64,000 nt of DNA from Papio anubis (Eukaryota; Chordata; Mammalia; Primates; Cercopithecidae): NCBI RefSeq assembly GCF_008728515.1, contig NC_044983.1, positions 125,049,139 to 125,113,138 of the forward strand, given 5' to 3'. The position numbers and the translations under genes are program-made. Shown in pieces: positions 36,376-49,923 of the stretch (position 1 is its first letter; each line of letters starts with the position of its first letter). Under the pieces are notes generated by a model. The model was given only the letters and a program-made list of their open reading frames with translations. It did no database searches and was not told the DNA's origin.

Positions 36376-37318
36376 AAATCTGTTCAATAATGTAATGATA
36401 TCTCACTCAGTCAACACACAATTGCAAGCCATCCAACCATGATCATTTTACAGGTCTCTAGGGTTTTCTCTCTGTACAACTCTTTCTTCTGCCAGACCCA
36501 GTCAAGCTCTAGAAATTTTGCAGGCTACAGCTACCTGATAGCTTTTAAATCTATTATTTTGAAGACTTTATTCTATAGATGCACAAGTTAAGTATTTAGA
36601 CCAAGACTCAAGGTACCCTATATAAATTACTGGATAATACTCCCTCTTTCCTAGAAGTCTGCCCTGAAAATGTTAGCTCCCTTGGCCTCCTCAACCTCCC
36701 ATCTCTGTATTCTTAACTTAGAGAGACCACTCCACCTTATATAGGTTTCTCTTTCTGAGCTGTGGTTCAGAATGTGCTCCAGGCAGAAACCTGGGGCAAT
36801 CTCAGGACTCCTATTTGTTTGCCTGTGCTTCCTATCATACAATATCTGAAAACAGTTGTTTAATATATTTTGGTGAAGTTTTTATTTATTTGCAGAAAGA
36901 GGGCAGATTCACTAAAAGTTATTTAATCAAGCTAAAAGTGAAAGCCTACTCCATATTTTAAGAAATATATCTGAAGGTTGAGGTCTGCTCTAGAGATGGA
37001 GGTTAGGTAATTATTTGAAAAATAGACAGCAAATGAAATAGTAACTATGGACAATATTGCCCAGGAAATGTATAACAGAATTGGGTTGAGAGGGAAGTAA
37101 TACAGATCCAACATAATGGTAATTTCAACAAGAAATTGATTTTCTTTCATGCAGAAGTAAAAAGTAGGCAGTGTAGGGCTGACAGGGCAGCTGTGTTTTA
37201 CAAAGTCCTCAGGAACTTAGTCTTCTTCCAACTCAATGCTCTGCCCTTCCATCCATATTCCAGCAGACAAATGAATAAAGGGACCAGTAAGAGACGAGGA
37301 AGGCACACGCTGTCTTTA
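36376..37318. other. Intergenic sequence, nothing recognised
   Basis: No gene or nameable repeat seen. Confidence 0.5.
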
Positions 37319-37330
37319 AGAATGGTTTCT

Positions 37331-37641
37331 GGCTGGGCGCCGTGGCTCACGCCTGTAATCCCAGCACTTTGGGAGGCCGAGGTGGGCGGATCACAAGGTC
37401 AGGAGATCGAGACCATCCCGGCTAACATGGTGAAACCCCGTCTCTACTAAAAATAGAAAAATTAGCCAGGTGTGGTGGCAGGTACCTGTAGTCCCAGCTA
37501 CTAGGGAGGCTGAGGCAGGAGAATGGCGTGGACCTGGGAGGCAGAGCTGGCAGTGAGCCAAGATCACGCCACCGTACTCCAGCCTGGGCAACAGAGCCAG
37601 ACTCCATCTCAAAAAAAAAAAGAAAAGAAAGAAAAGAAAAG
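37331..37641 (+). mobile_element. AluY-like SINE with target-site duplication
   Basis: A full Alu from GGCTGGGCGCCGTGGCTCAC to a tail of A with AAAG units. AGAATGGTTTCTGG is duplicated at 37,319-37,332 and 37,642-37,655. Confidence 0.95.
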
Positions 37642-37959
37642 AGAATGGTTTCTGGATATTAACGCAGAAAACTACTACTTACATACCCGTGGTCATATGG
37701 CCAACCTAGCTGTATAGGAAACTAGAAAACATACTATTTCTTCTGAATGACCATGTGCTCATTTAACAATGCTATCATACTGGTAGCAGTGGAAAATGGA
37801 TATTGGAAGTCAATGTTTTGTGTAGACACTTGTTTCTCTGCCACAAATGTATAAAGAAAATAGATGAGATCTGGAGAGGTCCAATGTTTAAGGATGAATA
37901 AGTATAAACACAGCCTATAAAGGATAATGGGTTGTCTACCCTGACAGTCTCTCACAGAT

Positions 37960-38625
37960 TTCTTCCCATTCCCTCTTAAATCCATTCCAATCAAGAATTC
38001 ATACTACAAACCCATGAAAATTGCTTTTGTCGAAGTTATCAATGACCTCAACGTAGCAAAATTCAATAGTCAATTCTCAGTTCTCATCTCAATCTATTAG
38101 CATCATTTGATCTGTTAGCACTGTTTATATCACACTTCAGGAAGTTTTTGAAACCTTTTCCATGTGACTTCCAAGTGTCACATTCTTTCCTAGTTTTCTC
38201 CTTACTTTACATTCCGTTGTCCTCATCTTCTTTGATGTTGCCTCCTCTTCACTCAACCGCTAAACAGTAGGGTTCCCTGGGGATTACTCTCTGGAACTAT
38301 TTACTCTCTCATAGTGATTTTTCACTGCTTCCTAAGTTGTCTCATCCAGCGTCATGACTTTAATACATCTATAGTGTCTGTGCTCAAATGATTGTCTTCA
38401 ACTCAGGCATCTTCCCAAATTATATGCTATAACCTACAACTGTCTACTTAATATCTCCACTTGGATAAATAATGACACTTGTCACTTTCTAATATACTGT
38501 ATAATACATTTATTTTCTCTTTTTTCCACTGAAATATAAAATCAATGGGAAATGGAACTCCAGGTGCATAGAATAATGACTGGCACATACTAGGCCTTCA
38601 GTAAATAATGTTTAGTGAATAAAAA
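37960..38625 (+). repeat. L2 LINE, ORF2 3' part and 3' end
   Basis: Blocks GAAGTTATCAATGACCTCAA, TCATTTGATCTGTTAGCACT and CTTAATATCTCCACTTGGAT are the L2 reverse-transcriptase region. The terminus near 38,580-38,620 has GACTGGCACATACTAGGCCT and TAAATAATGTTTAGTGAAT. Confidence 0.75.
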
Positions 38626-39950
38626 GAAATAGGTGATTAGGAAAACAAGAGCACTACTTCTTTGCAGCCACAAAAGGAGGAAATTTCAAGAAGGAATGAG
38701 TAGTTCATAGTGTATAATTCAATATTAAGTCTCCAATAAAACTAGGACTATGATTTTTCCATTGGTTTAAATGATTAGGAGGTCATGGTAACTATGATGA
38801 CAGAAAATTCAATAAATGTGTCAGGTATGAAGACAGATTGCATTGGGCTGAAAAGTGACTATAAAGTGAGTTAATAAAGATAATAAGCATATTGTTTTAC
38901 GAAATTTTGAGAAGTTTGGAAGAAAAAAGATTAAAAGACAAAAATTAATTTTAAAGGATTGGAAAAATGTAGACATTTTTCAGGCCAAAAAGAATCTGAA
39001 CAGTTTTGAGGGAGAGACTGAGATTCAGAAGATGGAAGAGACAATTAAAAGAGAAGGTTACTCAAGCAGGGAGAATAGGTTCTGCTCAGTCTACAGCTGG
39101 CCTTGAACAGTGTTGGAGACAGGCTAACCTCTAAGGAGGAAAGCAAGCTTGTTTTGTATATGAATCTGTCAGTAGGGAATGTGAAATTGAGGTGTGTTGA
39201 GGGCATGAAGAAAGGCTCTAACATGTGGAGACAGGCGAAGATAGAAGCAAATATTTGGAATGTGTTTAGGGAGAGAGAGTGTTGGCCGAAATAATATAAA
39301 AGGGGCATCAGTTAAAGAATTTGGGTGACTGAAGCAAAGGGAGTCTCAAAGAGTTGTAAGGGCCAAAGCAAGATTGAAAGTTTAGCTTAAAGTGAAGACA
39401 AGAATCACAGAAAATGAAAGCCTTAGAAGTAGAATCCATCTAGTCAAAAACACTTCATTTTACAAAAAAGAAAGCCAAAATCAACACAAATAAAATAACT
39501 CATCCATATGCCTTATCTCTCCTGTATCTTCAACCTCTCTCTCTTTATTAATACTTCCTGTTCATTTTTAATCACGCTCAAATGAACAAAAAAAGTTTCT
39601 GCTCAACCCTCCAACCCCCTCGAGGAATTTGCTGCCTTATAGTTACCTTCTTTTCCTACCAACAAGAAGGGAACTTCCAAAGATGTCTGTACTTGCCATC
39701 TCCATTAACTGACCTCCCACTGTTCTCAATCCATGCCAACCAAATTTCAGGACTCATCACTCCAGACAATAGGTCTTGCTAACCTCTCCAAATTATATCT
39801 GTTTACCTAAACCTAATATGTAGGGTTAATTCTTTGTTTTTATTTCTTAGCAGCATTCAAATCTGCTGGCCATTTTCTCTCTCGGAAAACACTCTTCCTA
39901 TCATGTTGATTATTCAACACACTTGGTTTTTTCTCCTACCTCTTGTTACC
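38626..39950. other. Intergenic sequence, nothing recognised with confidence
   Basis: 39,500-39,830 is pyrimidine-rich and could be a further L2 piece. I see no genes. Confidence 0.45.
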
Positions 39951-40548
39951 TGTATTAGTTTTCAATTGTTGCGTAAGGGGGGAAAAGCTCGGAAGCTTAC
40001 AACACTCTATTGTTATTACTATTTCACATTCTGTAGGTCAGAATTCAAGGCAGGCTTGACTGGATTCTCTCCTGAGAGTCTCACAAGGCTGAAGTCAAGA
40101 TACCCAGTCTGGTTGGGCTGTTTTCTGTAAGCTCTAGGAATAAGTTACTTGCAAGCTCATTTAGGTTGTTGGCAGAATCCAATTTCTTGTGATCATAGGA
40201 CTGAGGTCCATTTTCTTACTGACTCCAGGAGTCTCACTCTCAGCCCCTTAAATCTCCCATATTCCTTCACACATGTACCACCCCCATCTTTAGTCAGCAG
40301 CGGCACACGGAACCCTTCTCATGTTTGGAATCTCTCTTAATTCTTCTGCCATCAGCTATAGAAACTTCTTTGCCTTTAAGGACTTATTTTATTAGATTAG
40401 ACCCATGAAGATACTCCATTTTTTTAAATCAACACTGCTTTATAACCTACCACAATCACATGAGTGATGTCACATTCACAGATTCCAGGGATTAGGGCAT
40501 GGAATATTGGGGACCATTCCTAAAGGTTCTGCCTACTATACCACCCCA
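39951..40548 (-). mobile_element. MLT1-type MaLR LTR, reverse
   Basis: It begins CTGTATTAGTTTTCAATTGT and ends with CCTAAAGGTTCTGCCTACTA. GTCACATTCACAGATTCCAG then GGATTAGGGCATGGAATATT is the reverse of the conserved MLT1 5' region. Confidence 0.7.
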
Positions 40549-41470
40549 TTTTTATTTGCTGGATCAACCTCCTCTAACCACCTTTAAATGTTGGGGAGCC
40601 TCAGGCTTAGCCTTAGGTTCTCTTTTCTTCTGCCATGTATTGTCTCTGAAGCCAATCTTACTTATCTCTCCCCATGCCATCAGTTACCATCTGTAGAGCA
40701 ATAACTCTCAAATTTACATCATCACCCCAACCTCTCAACTCCAAAACCATTACGTGAAACTACTTTCTTGAGACAGAGTCTCGCTCTGTTGCCCAGGCTG
40801 GAGTACAATGGTGTGATATTGGCTCACTGCAAGCTCCACCTCCCGGGTTCACGCCATTCTCCTGCCTCAGCCTCACGAGTAGCTGGGATTACAGGCACCC
40901 GCCACCACTCCCGGCTAATTTTTTGTATTTTTAGTAGAGACGAGGTTTCACCATGTTAGCCAGGATGGTCTCGATCTCCTGACCTCGTGATCTGCCCGCC
41001 TCAGCATCCCAAAGTGCTGGAATTACAGGCATGAGCCACCGCGCTCAGCCATGAAACTACTTATTCTACACCTTCATTTGGAGATCTCACAGACTTTTCT
41101 AATTCAGTATGTCTAAACATGAATGCAAGATCCTCCCTACCCAAGACTAATGCTCAGCCATTGCCCCTCAATGCACAGCACTACAAGCCACTCCGTTGCA
41201 CAAGCTAGAAAACTAAACATCATCTTTGACCTACTGTTGCTCTAAATCATTCTGAATACTCATTTCATCATCAAATCCTGCACTTTTACCATCCAAATAT
41301 TTATAAAATCCCTCCACTTTTCTATATTTCCATTCTTAGCACCCTAGTCCAAACTATCAGTCATCCCTCACCTGGCCTACTACAACTACCACCCCAGAGA
41401 GTACCCTGATAGCTACTACACCCCAACTAACTTATTCTCATCACCATCAGAATGTTCTTTTTAAACCCCA
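40549..41470 (+). repeat. L2 LINE, split by an Alu
   Basis: L2-like sequence on both sides of the Alu: CAACCTCCTCTAACCACCTT and CAGTTACCATCTGTAGAGCA before it, and TGTCTAAACATGAATGCAAG and CTCACCTGGCCTACTACAAC after it. Order and orientation are continuous. Confidence 0.65.
40766..41051 (-). mobile_element. AluY-like SINE, reverse, with target-site duplication
   Basis: A full Alu in reverse with an almost absent T tract. TGAAACTACTT is duplicated at 40,755-40,765 and 41,052-41,062. Confidence 0.93.
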
Positions 41471-41474
41471 TATT

Positions 41475-42787
41475 TTGCATATCATTGATATGCAAAAATT
41501 AACTCAAAATAATCATAGACCTAAACATAAAACCAACCTTTAAAATATAAGAAAACACATAAGAGAAATTTGTATGACCTTGAGTTAATCAAAGATTTTG
41601 TAGATACTACACAAAAGACACAATCCATAAAATAAATAAATGACAAATTGGATTTTATCCAAACTTCAACTGCTCTTTAAAAGACACTGTTAAGAGAATG
41701 AAAAGACAACTGACAGATTAGGAGAAAATATCTGCAAACATATATCTGATAAGAGACATAAAGAACACTGATGACTCACTAATAATAAGACAACCCAATT
41801 TTAAAATTACGAAGAATTTGAGTAGACATTTATCCAGAGAATATACACAAATGACCAATAAGCACATGAAAATATGTTATTAGCCAAAAGGAAAATGCAA
41901 ATCAAAACCACAGTGAAATACCAAATCATATCCACTAAGATGGCTATATTCAAAAAGACAGATGTAACAAGTGTTCTTAAGGATGTGGAGAAACCTGAAC
42001 CCTGTTACACTGCTGGGGGTAATGTAAAATGATACAGTTGGTTTGGAAAATGGTTTGACAGTTCACTAAGATGTTAAACACTGAGTAACCATAATACTTA
42101 GAAAATCCACGCCTAGCTATACAGTCAAGAGAAATGAAAGCATGTATCTAACATAAAAATGTGCACATGAATATCCATAGCAAAGTAATTCTTAATAACC
42201 AAAATGTAGAAATAATCCAAATGTCCATTGATCAATGAATGGATAAAATAAAATGTGGTATATCTGCACAATAGAATATTATTTAGACTTACAAAGAAAG
42301 GACATTCTAATAAAAACTACAACATGGGTGAACCTTGAAAACATTATGCTAAGTGAAGGAAACCAATTGCAAAAGACCACAAATCGTACGATTCCATTTA
42401 CATGAAATGTCATTAAGCAAATCCATAATGCCAGATTAGTGGTTGCCTAGGATTGGGGAAAATGCTCAGTGGCTGAAAATGGGTGTGTGGGGTTTCCTTT
42501 TGGGATGATAAAAATGTTCTAACATTTACTGTGGTGATAGTTGCACAACTCTATGAACATATGAAAAAAACATTGAATCACACACTTTAGGGGAATTAGG
42601 TTGTATGTGAATTATATCTCAAAGTTGTTTTTAAAAATGTAAATTATGTACATTTTTAAATTTTATACATGTAAAATGCAAAAATGTAAATTAAAAAATG
42701 TAAATAAATAAAACATCTGATAAAAGACTGGTATCAAGAATATATAAAGAACTCTCAAAACACAATAAGAAAATAAACAACAAAAAA
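41475..42787 (+). mobile_element. Old L1 (L1M type) fragments
   Basis: L1 ORF2 3' end and 3' UTR blocks, for example AATTTGAGTAGACATTTATC, AAAATGCAAATCAAAACCAC, GGATGTGGAGAAACCTGAAC, and the terminal AATTATATCTCAAAGTTGTT near 42,612. A second short L1M piece starts near 42,710 and continues beyond the Alus at 43,239. Confidence 0.75.
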
Positions 42788-42788
42788 A

Positions 42789-42934
42789 TTTTTTTGAGAC
42801 AGTCTCTCTCTGCTGCCCAGGCTGGAGTGCAGCAGCATGATCAGAGCTCAATGAAGCTTCAAATTCTTGGGCTCAAGTCATCCCTTTGCCTCAGAGTCCT
42901 GAGTAGCTGGTTCTACAACACCTGGCTAATTTCC
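42789..42934 (-). mobile_element. 5'-truncated AluJ-like SINE, reverse
   Basis: Only the right monomer is present, from the T tract to AACACCTGGCTAATTTCC. Divergence fits AluJ. Confidence 0.75.
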
Positions 42935-43238
42935 TTTTTTTTTTTTTTTTTTTTTTTGAGACGGAGTCTCACTCTATTGCCCAGGTTGGAGTGCAGTGGT
43001 GTGACCTGGGCTCACAACAAGCTCCATCTCCCGGGTTCATGCCATTCTCCTGCCTCAGCCTCCCAAGCAGCTGGGACCACAGGCAGCCGCCACCACACCC
43101 GGCTAATTTTTTTATGTTTTTGTAGAGACAGGGTTTCACCATGTTAGCCAGGATGGTCTCCATCTCCTGACCTTGTGATCCGCCCGCCTCAGCCTCCCAA
43201 AGTGCTGGGATTACAGATGTGAGCCACCGCGCCTGGCC
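42935..43238 (-). mobile_element. AluY/AluS-type SINE, reverse
   Basis: A full Alu from a 23-base T tract to CACCGCGCCTGGCC. It follows directly on the truncated AluJ, and both interrupt the L1M sequence. Confidence 0.92.
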
Positions 43239-44020
43239 AGACAAAATATTTGAATAAACATTTCGCCAAAGAACACATATGTATGGCAAAAACTGAAAAT
43301 TAAAAGACATCATTAGTCATTAGGGAAATGAAAATCAAAGCCACAATGAGACACCACTATATAATTATCAGAATGGCTACAATCAAAATGCATGACAATG
43401 CTATTGAGACTGCTCTAGAGAGTACAGAGAAACTGGAACTCTACTGGGAATGCAAAATAATGCAGCCACCTTCAAAAAGAGTTGGCAATTTTCTATAAAG
43501 TTAAAGAGCACATACCATACAACCCAGCAATGCAATGATTAAGCGTTTAAAGTGAAATGAGAACTTATGTTCACAGAAAAACAAGCTCACAAATGTTTTT
43601 AGGGTCTTTATTCAAAATTGCTGAAAACTGGAAACAATCCAAATATTCTTCACTAATGAGTGGATCAAGAGACTGTATAAAATGGAATAACAAACTCAGA
43701 AATGAAAATGAACAGCTGATACACGCAACAAACATGGATGAATCTAAAGTGCTTTAGACTAAGAAGCCAAACTCACAAGGCTACCTCGAGTATGATTCCA
43801 TTTCTGTGTTAGGACACAAAACCAATCAATGCTGATAATGGACTGAAGGTCAGAAGAGTGGCTAACTATAAAAACCCACAAGGGAAATTCAGGAGGGTGA
43901 CAGTATTCTGTGTTTTGATTGTTGTGGTGGTTACATACTTGTATGCATTTGTTAAAACTACTAGAATTTTTAAGGGTGAATTTTATATTATGCCAATGAT
44001 GCTCTATGAAAAAGGAAACC
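43239..44020 (+). mobile_element. Old L1 (L1M type), continuation
   Basis: AATAAACATTTCGCCAAAGA, TTAGGGAAATGAAAATCAAA and GGTTACATACTTGTATGCAT are ORF2 3' and 3' UTR blocks that continue the piece cut at 42,787. Confidence 0.72.
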
Positions 44021-45563
44021 TTCTCTGACCCCCCATACCAGAGGTGCTCCCCCATTTGGGTGCTGTCACACCATTATGCCATTTGTCCCTTGTGTTGAAA
44101 TAACAATATTTTAGATATAATACAATCATGCCATTATGAGCATTAATTTTACTGGTTTCATGTTTACTGTTTTAATAAGGCTGCTGGGAAAGTTAAGATT
44201 TTATATGTGGCTGCATTATATTTCTGTTGGACAGCTTTGCCTTAGCACCTGCCTAAATTGGTAGAAGAGGAGACCCTTGGACCTTTAACCCTCACCAGTT
44301 AGAAAAAGAAATAGTTTGGCTATATTCTTTTCAAATCCATCCTTTGGTATTCTCACTATAAGTTCTATGCTGAACTAGACTCAATATAGATGTCTAACTT
44401 TTCCTCGTCCTTTTCCATTCAGTAGAAAATCAGCAGATCATCTTCCCGTCCCAGCTGATGCATGCTCCCCTTTCCATGTCCATTCACCTTGAGAAAGTTT
44501 CTCCACACTTGCACAATATGCCTGTAAGTCAGTCACGTAGTTAGACAACAAGGAACCTGAACTGCAAAGCTTCCTCCAAAGGACACCCCTTTGTACAGTA
44601 CAGGCTTAACAAAGTCAGTATTTATTTTTGTCTTTTGGAAACACTTGTGTGATGTGAGCCAATTCCTCTAATAACTCTCTTCATAGATATATGGTTCTGT
44701 CTTTCTGGAGAACCCTAACTTGATATTTCTATTATTCTTACTTTTTTTTCCCATTCCCTAGAGAAGAATGGGCTCAATCAACGTATGTCAGAATGGGACA
44801 GCAAGGAAGGCAGACGTCAGCTTCAGGAGCAGGGACAAATCCAAGGGCCAGGACCCTGGGAAGCACCTCTGAAATGCCTGGCTGTAGGAGTCTGGACATC
44901 TGTACAAGCGGAATTAATGTTTTTAACACCTCCTTTCTGTCAAGCACCTTGCATATATTGTATAATCCAATCTTACAACAATATCCTAAAGATAAAGCAA
45001 AAGGACAAAAAAAAATCTTGCCCCAAACCCATTCCCTTTCCATTTACTCCCTGTAGGCTTACAGGAAGAAGTGAAGTGCCTGATGGCGGAGAAACTGTGT
45101 TAACAGGATTGCCACACCTATAACTTCTGAGTAACATCCCAGAACTGACACACAAAATAGTCCCATTCCTTTCCATTGATAGTATTCACAATGCATTTAT
45201 TTTACTTTTGCCTCCTCTAATATTCATAAAAGTCCCATGCCCTCCCTTCTCAGTCTTAGGAATCTGATATGCAGCCCATTGAGAACGTAGCTTAGAGCTG
45301 TACTTTCTGCATATCACCACCAGACAAGATTTACCAAAATGGAGTCTTACTTCCTATCATTTACATTGTAAAAACTACGGACTTGAAATATGAAATCTTA
45401 AGTACATATGCCACTCCTCCATGCACCAACATGCTGAGGGTCCTGCTTCAGGTAAGGTTCCTTGATTGACGATATTCTGTATACCTAGATGTGCCAAGAG
45501 GGTGAGCTGTCCCTGAGGACATGGGAGTTTCACATTTATGTTCATTTGCTTCACCATAGTAAC
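44021..45563. other. Intergenic sequence, nothing recognised with confidence
   Basis: Open frames of 70-112 codons near 44,770-45,180 occur on both strands, but none has a family signature. A weak MIR-like piece may lie at about 44,930-45,000. Confidence 0.45.
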
Positions 45564-45881
45564 TGATATGGTTTGGCTGTGTCCCCACCCAAATCTCATC
45601 TTGAATCGTAGCTCCTATAATTCCCAAGTGTTATGGGAGGTACTGGGTGGGAGATAATGAATCAAGCGGGCAGTTTCTCCCATACTGTTCTCATGGTAGT
45701 GAATAGTGGTAGTGAATAAATCTCATGAGATCTGATGGTTTTATAAGAGGTTTCAAGGGACAAATGAAAAGATTTCCCTTTTCATTTGGTTCTCATTCCC
45801 TCTTCGCCTGCCTCTTTTTTCTTTATAAATTACTCAGTCTCGGGTATGTCTTTATCAGCAGCATGAAACCGGACTAATACA
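45564..45881 (+). mobile_element. THE1/MST-type solitary LTR, forward
   Basis: The segment begins TGATATGGTTTGGCTGTGTC and ends GGACTAATACA, with GAGATCTGATGGTTTTATAA and TTATAAATTACTCAGTCTCG inside. It is the same family as the LTR at 195-567 but in the opposite orientation. Confidence 0.9.
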
Positions 45882-46500
45882 TTTTACTATTTATATGCAT
45901 GCCATAATATCATTTCCTATACCTTAAATATACAAAATAAAATATATTTTAAAAAAAAACAAATTTCACATATCAGAACCTCCTAGACCTCACCCTATGC
46001 AACTCTACCTTTTGCTGATTGATTTGCATCCTTTTGCTATAATAAAATGTAAATGCAAGTATGACACTTTCAATGAGTTCTGTGAGTTGTGTCAGTGAAT
46101 TATTGAACCTGAAGATGTAGTGAGAAACACCAAGTTTCTAGCCAGCTGGTCAAAAGTGAAGATGTCCTGGGAACTCCCAAATTTGTAGCTGGTGTCTGAA
46201 GTGAGGGCAGTGCCCTGCATCTGCAAAATTCAGTCTGACTCCAGGTAGTTATTGTCAAAAGTCATTTTTCTGATCTCACAAAAGTGGTATTGACTACAGT
46301 GACCCGGACTCACTGAAACATGTGCTTTGGGAAGAGAAAGAATGAGAGGGTAAGAGATGAATACTCATTGATTCCTGAATGGCTACCTAGTCCCTAGTGA
46401 CTTGTGATACAAAACTGCACCTGTGCAGTGACCAGTTATGATAGAAGTTGAGGATCTCTGTTTTCTGATTGCTAACTCTGATCTTAACTGATAAGAGTTA
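45882..46500. other. Intergenic sequence, nothing recognised
   Basis: No gene or nameable repeat seen. Confidence 0.5.
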
Positions 46501-46513
46501 AGCAATGGAATTT

Positions 46514-46803
46514 TTCTTTTTTTGAGACAGAGTCTTGCTCTGTCACCCAGGTTGGAGTGCAGTGGCACGATCTTGGCTCACTGCAGCCTCCATGTCCCGG
46601 GTTCAAGCGATTCTTCTGCCTCAGCCTCTAGAGTAGCTGGGACTACAGGTGCACGCCACCACTTCCGGCTAATGTTTGTAATTTTAGTAGAGACAGCTTC
46701 ACTATGTTGGCCAGGCTGGTCCCAAACTCCTGACCTCAAGTGATTCACCCGCCTCAGACTCCCAAAGCACTGGGATTACAGACATGAGCCACTGAGCTGG
46801 GCC
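46514..46803 (-). mobile_element. AluS-type SINE, reverse, with target-site duplication
   Basis: A full Alu in reverse. AGCAATGGAATTT is duplicated exactly at 46,501-46,513 and 46,804-46,816. Confidence 0.95.
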
Positions 46804-46816
46804 AGCAATGGAATTT

Positions 46817-47789
46817 AAGAAAGAGAGATCCAACTCCTAAGGGGGCTGCCTCATTGTAATGCATCAGGAAATGCAAAGTAACAAGAAAGAGCAAAACATA
46901 CAATTCCTTGCTTATTGTGACCCATGGTTAAAATGGAAGAAATAGACAAGTCAAGCTTAGATTCTGGCTGGCCTGACTACAGCCTCAGGACTCAGGATCG
47001 TCATGGAAAGAATGTGCTGGGGCAGATCCTGATGCTGGATCAAGTTCAGATGCTGGCCCACTGGAGATATAGCCACTAGCCTCAAAGCCATTTCCAAAGG
47101 GAAAGGTTATGCTGAAACCTGGACAGTGAAGACGACTGGTGTAGTTCCTAAGAGAAGGGGGAAAAATGAAGAGGGTGAAATAAAGGAGAAAGAGAAAGGA
47201 TGTCAGGCATCTCATCCCCGCAGGGTGGAAATCTTTAAATGCCTATAAAGAAATGGAGTGAATAAAGCAGATGTTCATGGGCCAAAAAAAGCTCTTAATT
47301 CCACAGTCTTAGGATTTGGGATGGGAGCCCGTGCTGTTCCTCCAACAATGAAGAGTCTGCTTCATTCACCCTAGTTTGAAGGAATTAAGAAATCTGACCT
47401 CAGATCACCTGCCATGATGATCCCACAATCTAATCAGTACAAGGATTGACAAAAGGACCTGAGTTCCTTGAATGAATTCAGGGAGTTCACGTCAGAAGTC
47501 ATTTCCAAAAGGGCAAAATCCCTTGATGAGGTGAGGGAACTCAGGCACAGAGAATCTTTAAAATTGTAGAAGGAGAGAGAGAGGCCGGGGCAATCATCCA
47601 AGACTGCCCAGACCTCCAGGTGAGCCCTCCTTCCCTTCCACATGCCATGACCTTAAGCACTGGAAAACACAGGTTTTAATCCAAAGTTTGCAGAGGAACA
47701 GAAACCATCTCATTTCATTTATAAGAGAGTTGAGAAAAACTCATTTACCCTATTGTCTTTGTGTAAATAGAGTTTGGACAGAGCTGCTC
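46817..47789. other. Intergenic sequence, nothing recognised
   Basis: No gene or nameable repeat seen. Confidence 0.45.
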
Positions 47790-48700
47790 ATGCTGAGGAT
47801 GAGCTTTACATGGCAGGGGAAGGTAGAGGGTGACAAGAGATTCCATACAAACACACTACAGGAAAAGAAGCGAGTAGAGGAATCAATTCAGGTAGAAAAC
47901 ATAGCTCAAGAAAAAGAATTGTTTTATGCCATGGAAGAATTTAAGATAAATACTTTAATAAGGCAAAACCTCAAACTGCAAAGATAAAACAACAGAAATA
48001 TGTGAAGAGAGATTGCAAAGCTAAGGAAAGGAACTGAGATCACAACACAATATCTGAACTGATAAACTGGAAAGAATTATAGTTGACAGTTGAGTTATAG
48101 ACATACAGCAAAGACCTGCCGTGATCTCAGAGAATGCAGACGAAAAAAAATCAAAGATGCAGGAATTAGAAAAAATAATATATGAGAGTCCTACAGGACA
48201 ATTGGTACCTGTGAGGTAGAGAATCTAACAAATAGAATATGAAAGATATTTAATTATTATAAGAGGAAAAACTCCTAAAAGAATTGAATCTGCAGCTCAG
48301 AAGGCACAGTGTCCCAGGAAAAGTGACACAGAGTGACTGAGACACGGGTATTGCCTGATTAAAGTGCTTAACTTCAAGGATGAAGAAATAATTCCTCAGG
48401 CATACATTTAGATGTATATGCAAAGAGTTTGGGAAAATTTGACTAGCCTTGATCTTCTTCAAGGCATAAAGAAGTCAACAGGAGACCTTTGCATGGCTAC
48501 AAAAGACTGAGGGCAAGAAGGTGTTACCTAAAAATATAATCTCTCCCCAAGGAGTTCTTCAAGAATAAAGGCAACAGGCAAAGTTTCTCAAATATGAAGG
48601 GACTTGGGGAGTGAAGCACTACTGAAAAAATTATTTGATCACAGCCATTCAAGGAATAAAATAAAATGACTAGTAGTTAGCAATGAACAAATTTAAATAG
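47790..48700 (+). mobile_element. Possible HAL1/L1 ORF1-like fragment
   Basis: A-rich sequence with GAAGAATTTAAGATAAATAC, CAGAATTGAATCTGCAGCTC-like bases and GAGTTCTTCAAGAATAAAGG. These suggest the ORF1-derived part of HAL1 or an old L1. Assignment is tentative. Confidence 0.4.
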
Positions 48701-48998
48701 ACTGGAAATGGTGGCTCACACCTGTAATCCCAGCACTTTGGGAGGCCGAAGCAGGCAGATCAGTTGAGGCCAGGAGTTCAAGACCAGCCTGGCCAACATG
48801 GTGAAACTCCGTCTGTACAAAAAACAAATACAAAAACTAGCCGAGTGTGGTGGTGCATGCCTGTAATCCCAGCTATTCAGGAAGATGAGGCACAAGAATC
48901 ACTTGAACCTGGGAGGTGGAGGTTGCAGTGAGCTGAGACCATGCCACTGCATTCCAGCCTTAGTGACAGAGCGAGACTCTGTCTCAAAAAAAATAAAG
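48701..48998 (+). mobile_element. AluS-type SINE
   Basis: A full dimeric Alu, from GGAAATGGTGGCTCACACCT to a CTCAAAAAAAATAAAG tail, inserted in the A-rich element. Confidence 0.92.
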
Positions 48999-49289
48999 AA
49001 TTAACACTAAACAGACATGAGGAATATGGTTACACTCCTTGGCAATTTACAAATAATAAAATAATTGGAGATAGGAGATGATAGAAGAGCAAGATGGGAG
49101 AAGAACTCATTTTCTTGCCTTTTTTAGCAAAAAATAAGTAAACACTGTCTAAAAGTGAAGACATGATGTGAGCAATAAGGATTACTGGAATACACTGGAG
49201 TGAACTAGTGATAAGGCACTTGATTATTGTCATGTGGAAATGCGGGCCAAGGTGATTCTGATGAGACACCATATTTAAAATCTTGGTTG

Positions 49290-49620
49290 ATGATTCTAGA
49301 TGACAGGGAGCCTCTAAAGGATTTTAGGCAGAGGAGTGACATATAAAGGTTGCATTTTTTTAAATTATTCCCCATGCCTGCTGTGATAAGAGCCTCCAGG
49401 ATTCAAGGAGAATTTGAAGAGAACAAGATGGTGGCAGGACAACCAGCGGGGAGCACTAGACCAGCTGTCCAGGTGAGAAGAGGAGGGCTATAGTGAGTCG
49501 GCTAGACTGTGTTGATCGGGGGTTAAGGAGAGAGAGGAGTCAAGGTGGACTCCCAGGTTTCAGCTTATGAGGCCAGGTGGCATTAGCAAATGACACAGAG
49601 AGCACAGAATGAGACAGATA
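49290..49620 (-). repeat. L2 LINE fragment, reverse
   Basis: GAGCCTCTAAAGGATTTTAG, GCAGAGGAGTGACATATAAA and GAGAGGAGTCAAGGTGGACT lie in the order of a reverse L2 3' half. Confidence 0.65.
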
Positions 49621-49917
49621 TATGACCAAGAAAATGTGATTAAATGTTAATAATGGAGGAATATGCACATACACACACACGTGGGGGCTAATATGAAACA
49701 TCAGAATCACAAAATGTTTCAAGAAAAAGAAAAAAAACCTCTTCTATATCCTTCACCCATATTCCCCAATTATGAATACTTTATCACATTCACTTGGTCA
49801 TGTATCTATCATCAAGTCAACTTACTTTTTGTTGCATTTCAATATCAGTTACCGTTATCAGTACACTTCACCCAAAACAATTCAAAATGCACACTGTTAA
49901 CTAGAGTCAGTATTCGT

Positions 49918-49923
49918 TTTTAT
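49918..49923 (-). promoter_or_regulatory. Candidate polyadenylation signal for the gasdermin C-like gene
   Basis: TTTATT on the plus strand gives AATAAA on the gene strand, about 265 bases after the stop codon at 50,189-50,191. The 3' UTR would then be short. Other A-rich sites further downstream are possible; this is inference. Confidence 0.35.
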